A stretch of 64,000 nt of DNA from UTCHB3 sp964625575 (GTDB lineage Bacteria > Bacteroidota > Ignavibacteria > Ignavibacteriales > Ignavibacteriaceae). The notes beneath the pieces are model-generated. The model had not been told where the DNA came from and did not search any database. It was given only the letters and a program-made list of their open reading frames with translations. Within the stretch, counting starts at the first letter, position 1. Each line of letters starts with the position of its first letter. The translations under genes and the position numbers were made by a program. The DNA lies in assembly GCA_964625575.1 (NCBI GenBank), contig CAZVBQ010000014.1, positions 25,887-89,886 on the forward strand, given 5' to 3'. Below are positions 63,808 to 64,000 of this stretch, piece after piece.

Positions 63808-63896
63808 TGGTGCCGAAAGCCGGGGTCGAACCGGCACCTGGTTTGAGCCAGACCGGATTTTGAGTCCGGCGCGTCTGCCAATTCCGCCATTTCGGC
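63808..63896 (-). tRNA. tRNA-Leu (anticodon CAA)
   Basis: A class II tRNA on the minus strand: acceptor GCCGAAA/TTTCGGC, discriminator A, D-loop region GAATTGGCAGAC, anticodon loop CTCAAAA (CAA, reading UUG), a long variable arm, T-loop GTTCGACCC. The 3' CCA is encoded (bases 63808-63810), unlike the other tRNA genes in this window. Confidence 0.95.
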
Positions 63897-63900
63897 ATCC

Positions 63901-63933
63901 AAAAAAAGAAGGCCACGGTCGGTAACGTGGCCT
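63901..63933 (-). terminator. Intrinsic terminator between tRNA-Phe and tRNA-Leu
   Basis: AGGCCACG and CGTGGCCT form a perfect 8-bp stem around an eight-base loop, followed on the minus strand by TTC and seven T. It would end the tRNA-Phe transcript before the tRNA-Leu gene, so tRNA-Leu probably needs its own promoter or read-through. Confidence 0.8.
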
Positions 63934-63937
63934 AAAG

Positions 63938-64000
63938 TGGGCAGGGACGGAATCGAACCGCCGACACAAGGATTTTCAGTCCTTTGCTCTACCGACTGAG
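63938..64000 (-). tRNA. tRNA-Phe (anticodon GAA), 5' end outside window
   Basis: The minus strand shows the 3' 63 bases of a tRNA: D-arm CTCAGTCGGTAGAGC, anticodon loop CTGAAAA (GAA), T-loop GTTCGATTC and 3' acceptor strand CCTGCCC with discriminator A. CCA is not encoded. The first bases of the acceptor stem lie beyond the window end. Confidence 0.93.

Noticed and set aside
63511..63969. Open frame on the minus strand across tRNA-Leu and tRNA-Phe
   Set aside because: It covers two tRNA genes, a terminator and the SMR gene in reverse; the translation has no family features.
1..64000. Insertion sequences, prophage genes or CRISPR arrays
   Set aside because: No transposase, integrase, Cas or phage structural gene and no regularly spaced repeats were found on either strand.

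Overview
The window reads as chromosomal DNA from a member of the Bacteroidota/FCB group. The strongest marker is a complete 2281-residue SprA, the outer-membrane channel of the type IX secretion system, at 1315-8160. A heterodimeric methylmalonyl-CoA mutase, TolC/RND efflux sets and several candidate promoters of the Bacteroidota type (TAnnTTTG, in two cases with an upstream TTG/TTTG) fit this. Non-ATG starts (TTG, GTG) are common. A deep branch such as Ignavibacteria is plausible, but this is inference. No insertion sequence, prophage, CRISPR array or rRNA was seen. The window is gene-dense, and neighbouring convergent genes often touch or overlap at their stop codons.

Region 1 (1-15.9 kb): the 3' end of a CoA-transferase, a PPP-type phosphatase, sprA, a GDPD-family phosphodiesterase, a membrane-anchored alpha/beta hydrolase, and a mutA-mutB-meaB operon for methylmalonyl-CoA/succinyl-CoA interconversion. 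Region 2 (15.9-26.8 kb): a periplasmic C-terminal processing protease; a tightly coupled minus-strand operon of a 12-TM-type permease, a hydantoinase/oxoprolinase (HyuA-like) and a ManNAc-6-P 2-epimerase (NanE); murB; an SbtA-type bicarbonate permease; and small genes for a beta-barrel protein, a VOC protein, a small secreted protein and a GNAT acetyltransferase. Region 3 (26.8-34.2 kb): two tRNA-Ser genes, katG, a MATE exporter, a pspC/liaF-like membrane-stress pair, a Cys-rich conserved protein of unknown function and a queuosine-precursor transporter.

Region 4 (34.2-43.8 kb): a 1336-residue protein with N-terminal TPR-like repeats and three tandem CbbX/SpoVK-type AAA+ modules, groES-groEL under a perfect CIRCE operator, tpx, an AI-2E family permease and asnS. 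Region 5 (43.9-52.0 kb) holds the most interesting neighbourhood: a low-molecular-weight protein tyrosine phosphatase, an S-adenosylmethionine decarboxylase, and then a co-directional run of YbjN, PspA/IM30, a DUF4178 protein, a lipoprotein, a tandem DUF350 membrane protein, a membrane-fused spermidine synthase and a DUF2179 membrane protein, followed by a PiT phosphate transporter. It looks like a membrane-stress/polyamine module. Region 6 (52.1-64.0 kb) is an efflux block: a heavy-metal CzcCBA-type set facing an HAE1-type RND/adaptor/TolC set across a strong bidirectional terminator, then a Gdx/SugE-like SMR exporter, tRNA-Leu and a tRNA-Phe cut by the window end.

Part of the window is linked by envelope function: secretion (SprA), envelope proteolysis (Prc), peptidoglycan precursor synthesis (MurB), membrane-stress sensing (PspC/LiaF-like, PspA) and efflux. 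All functional calls rest on motif reading and remembered family features; no database search was possible.
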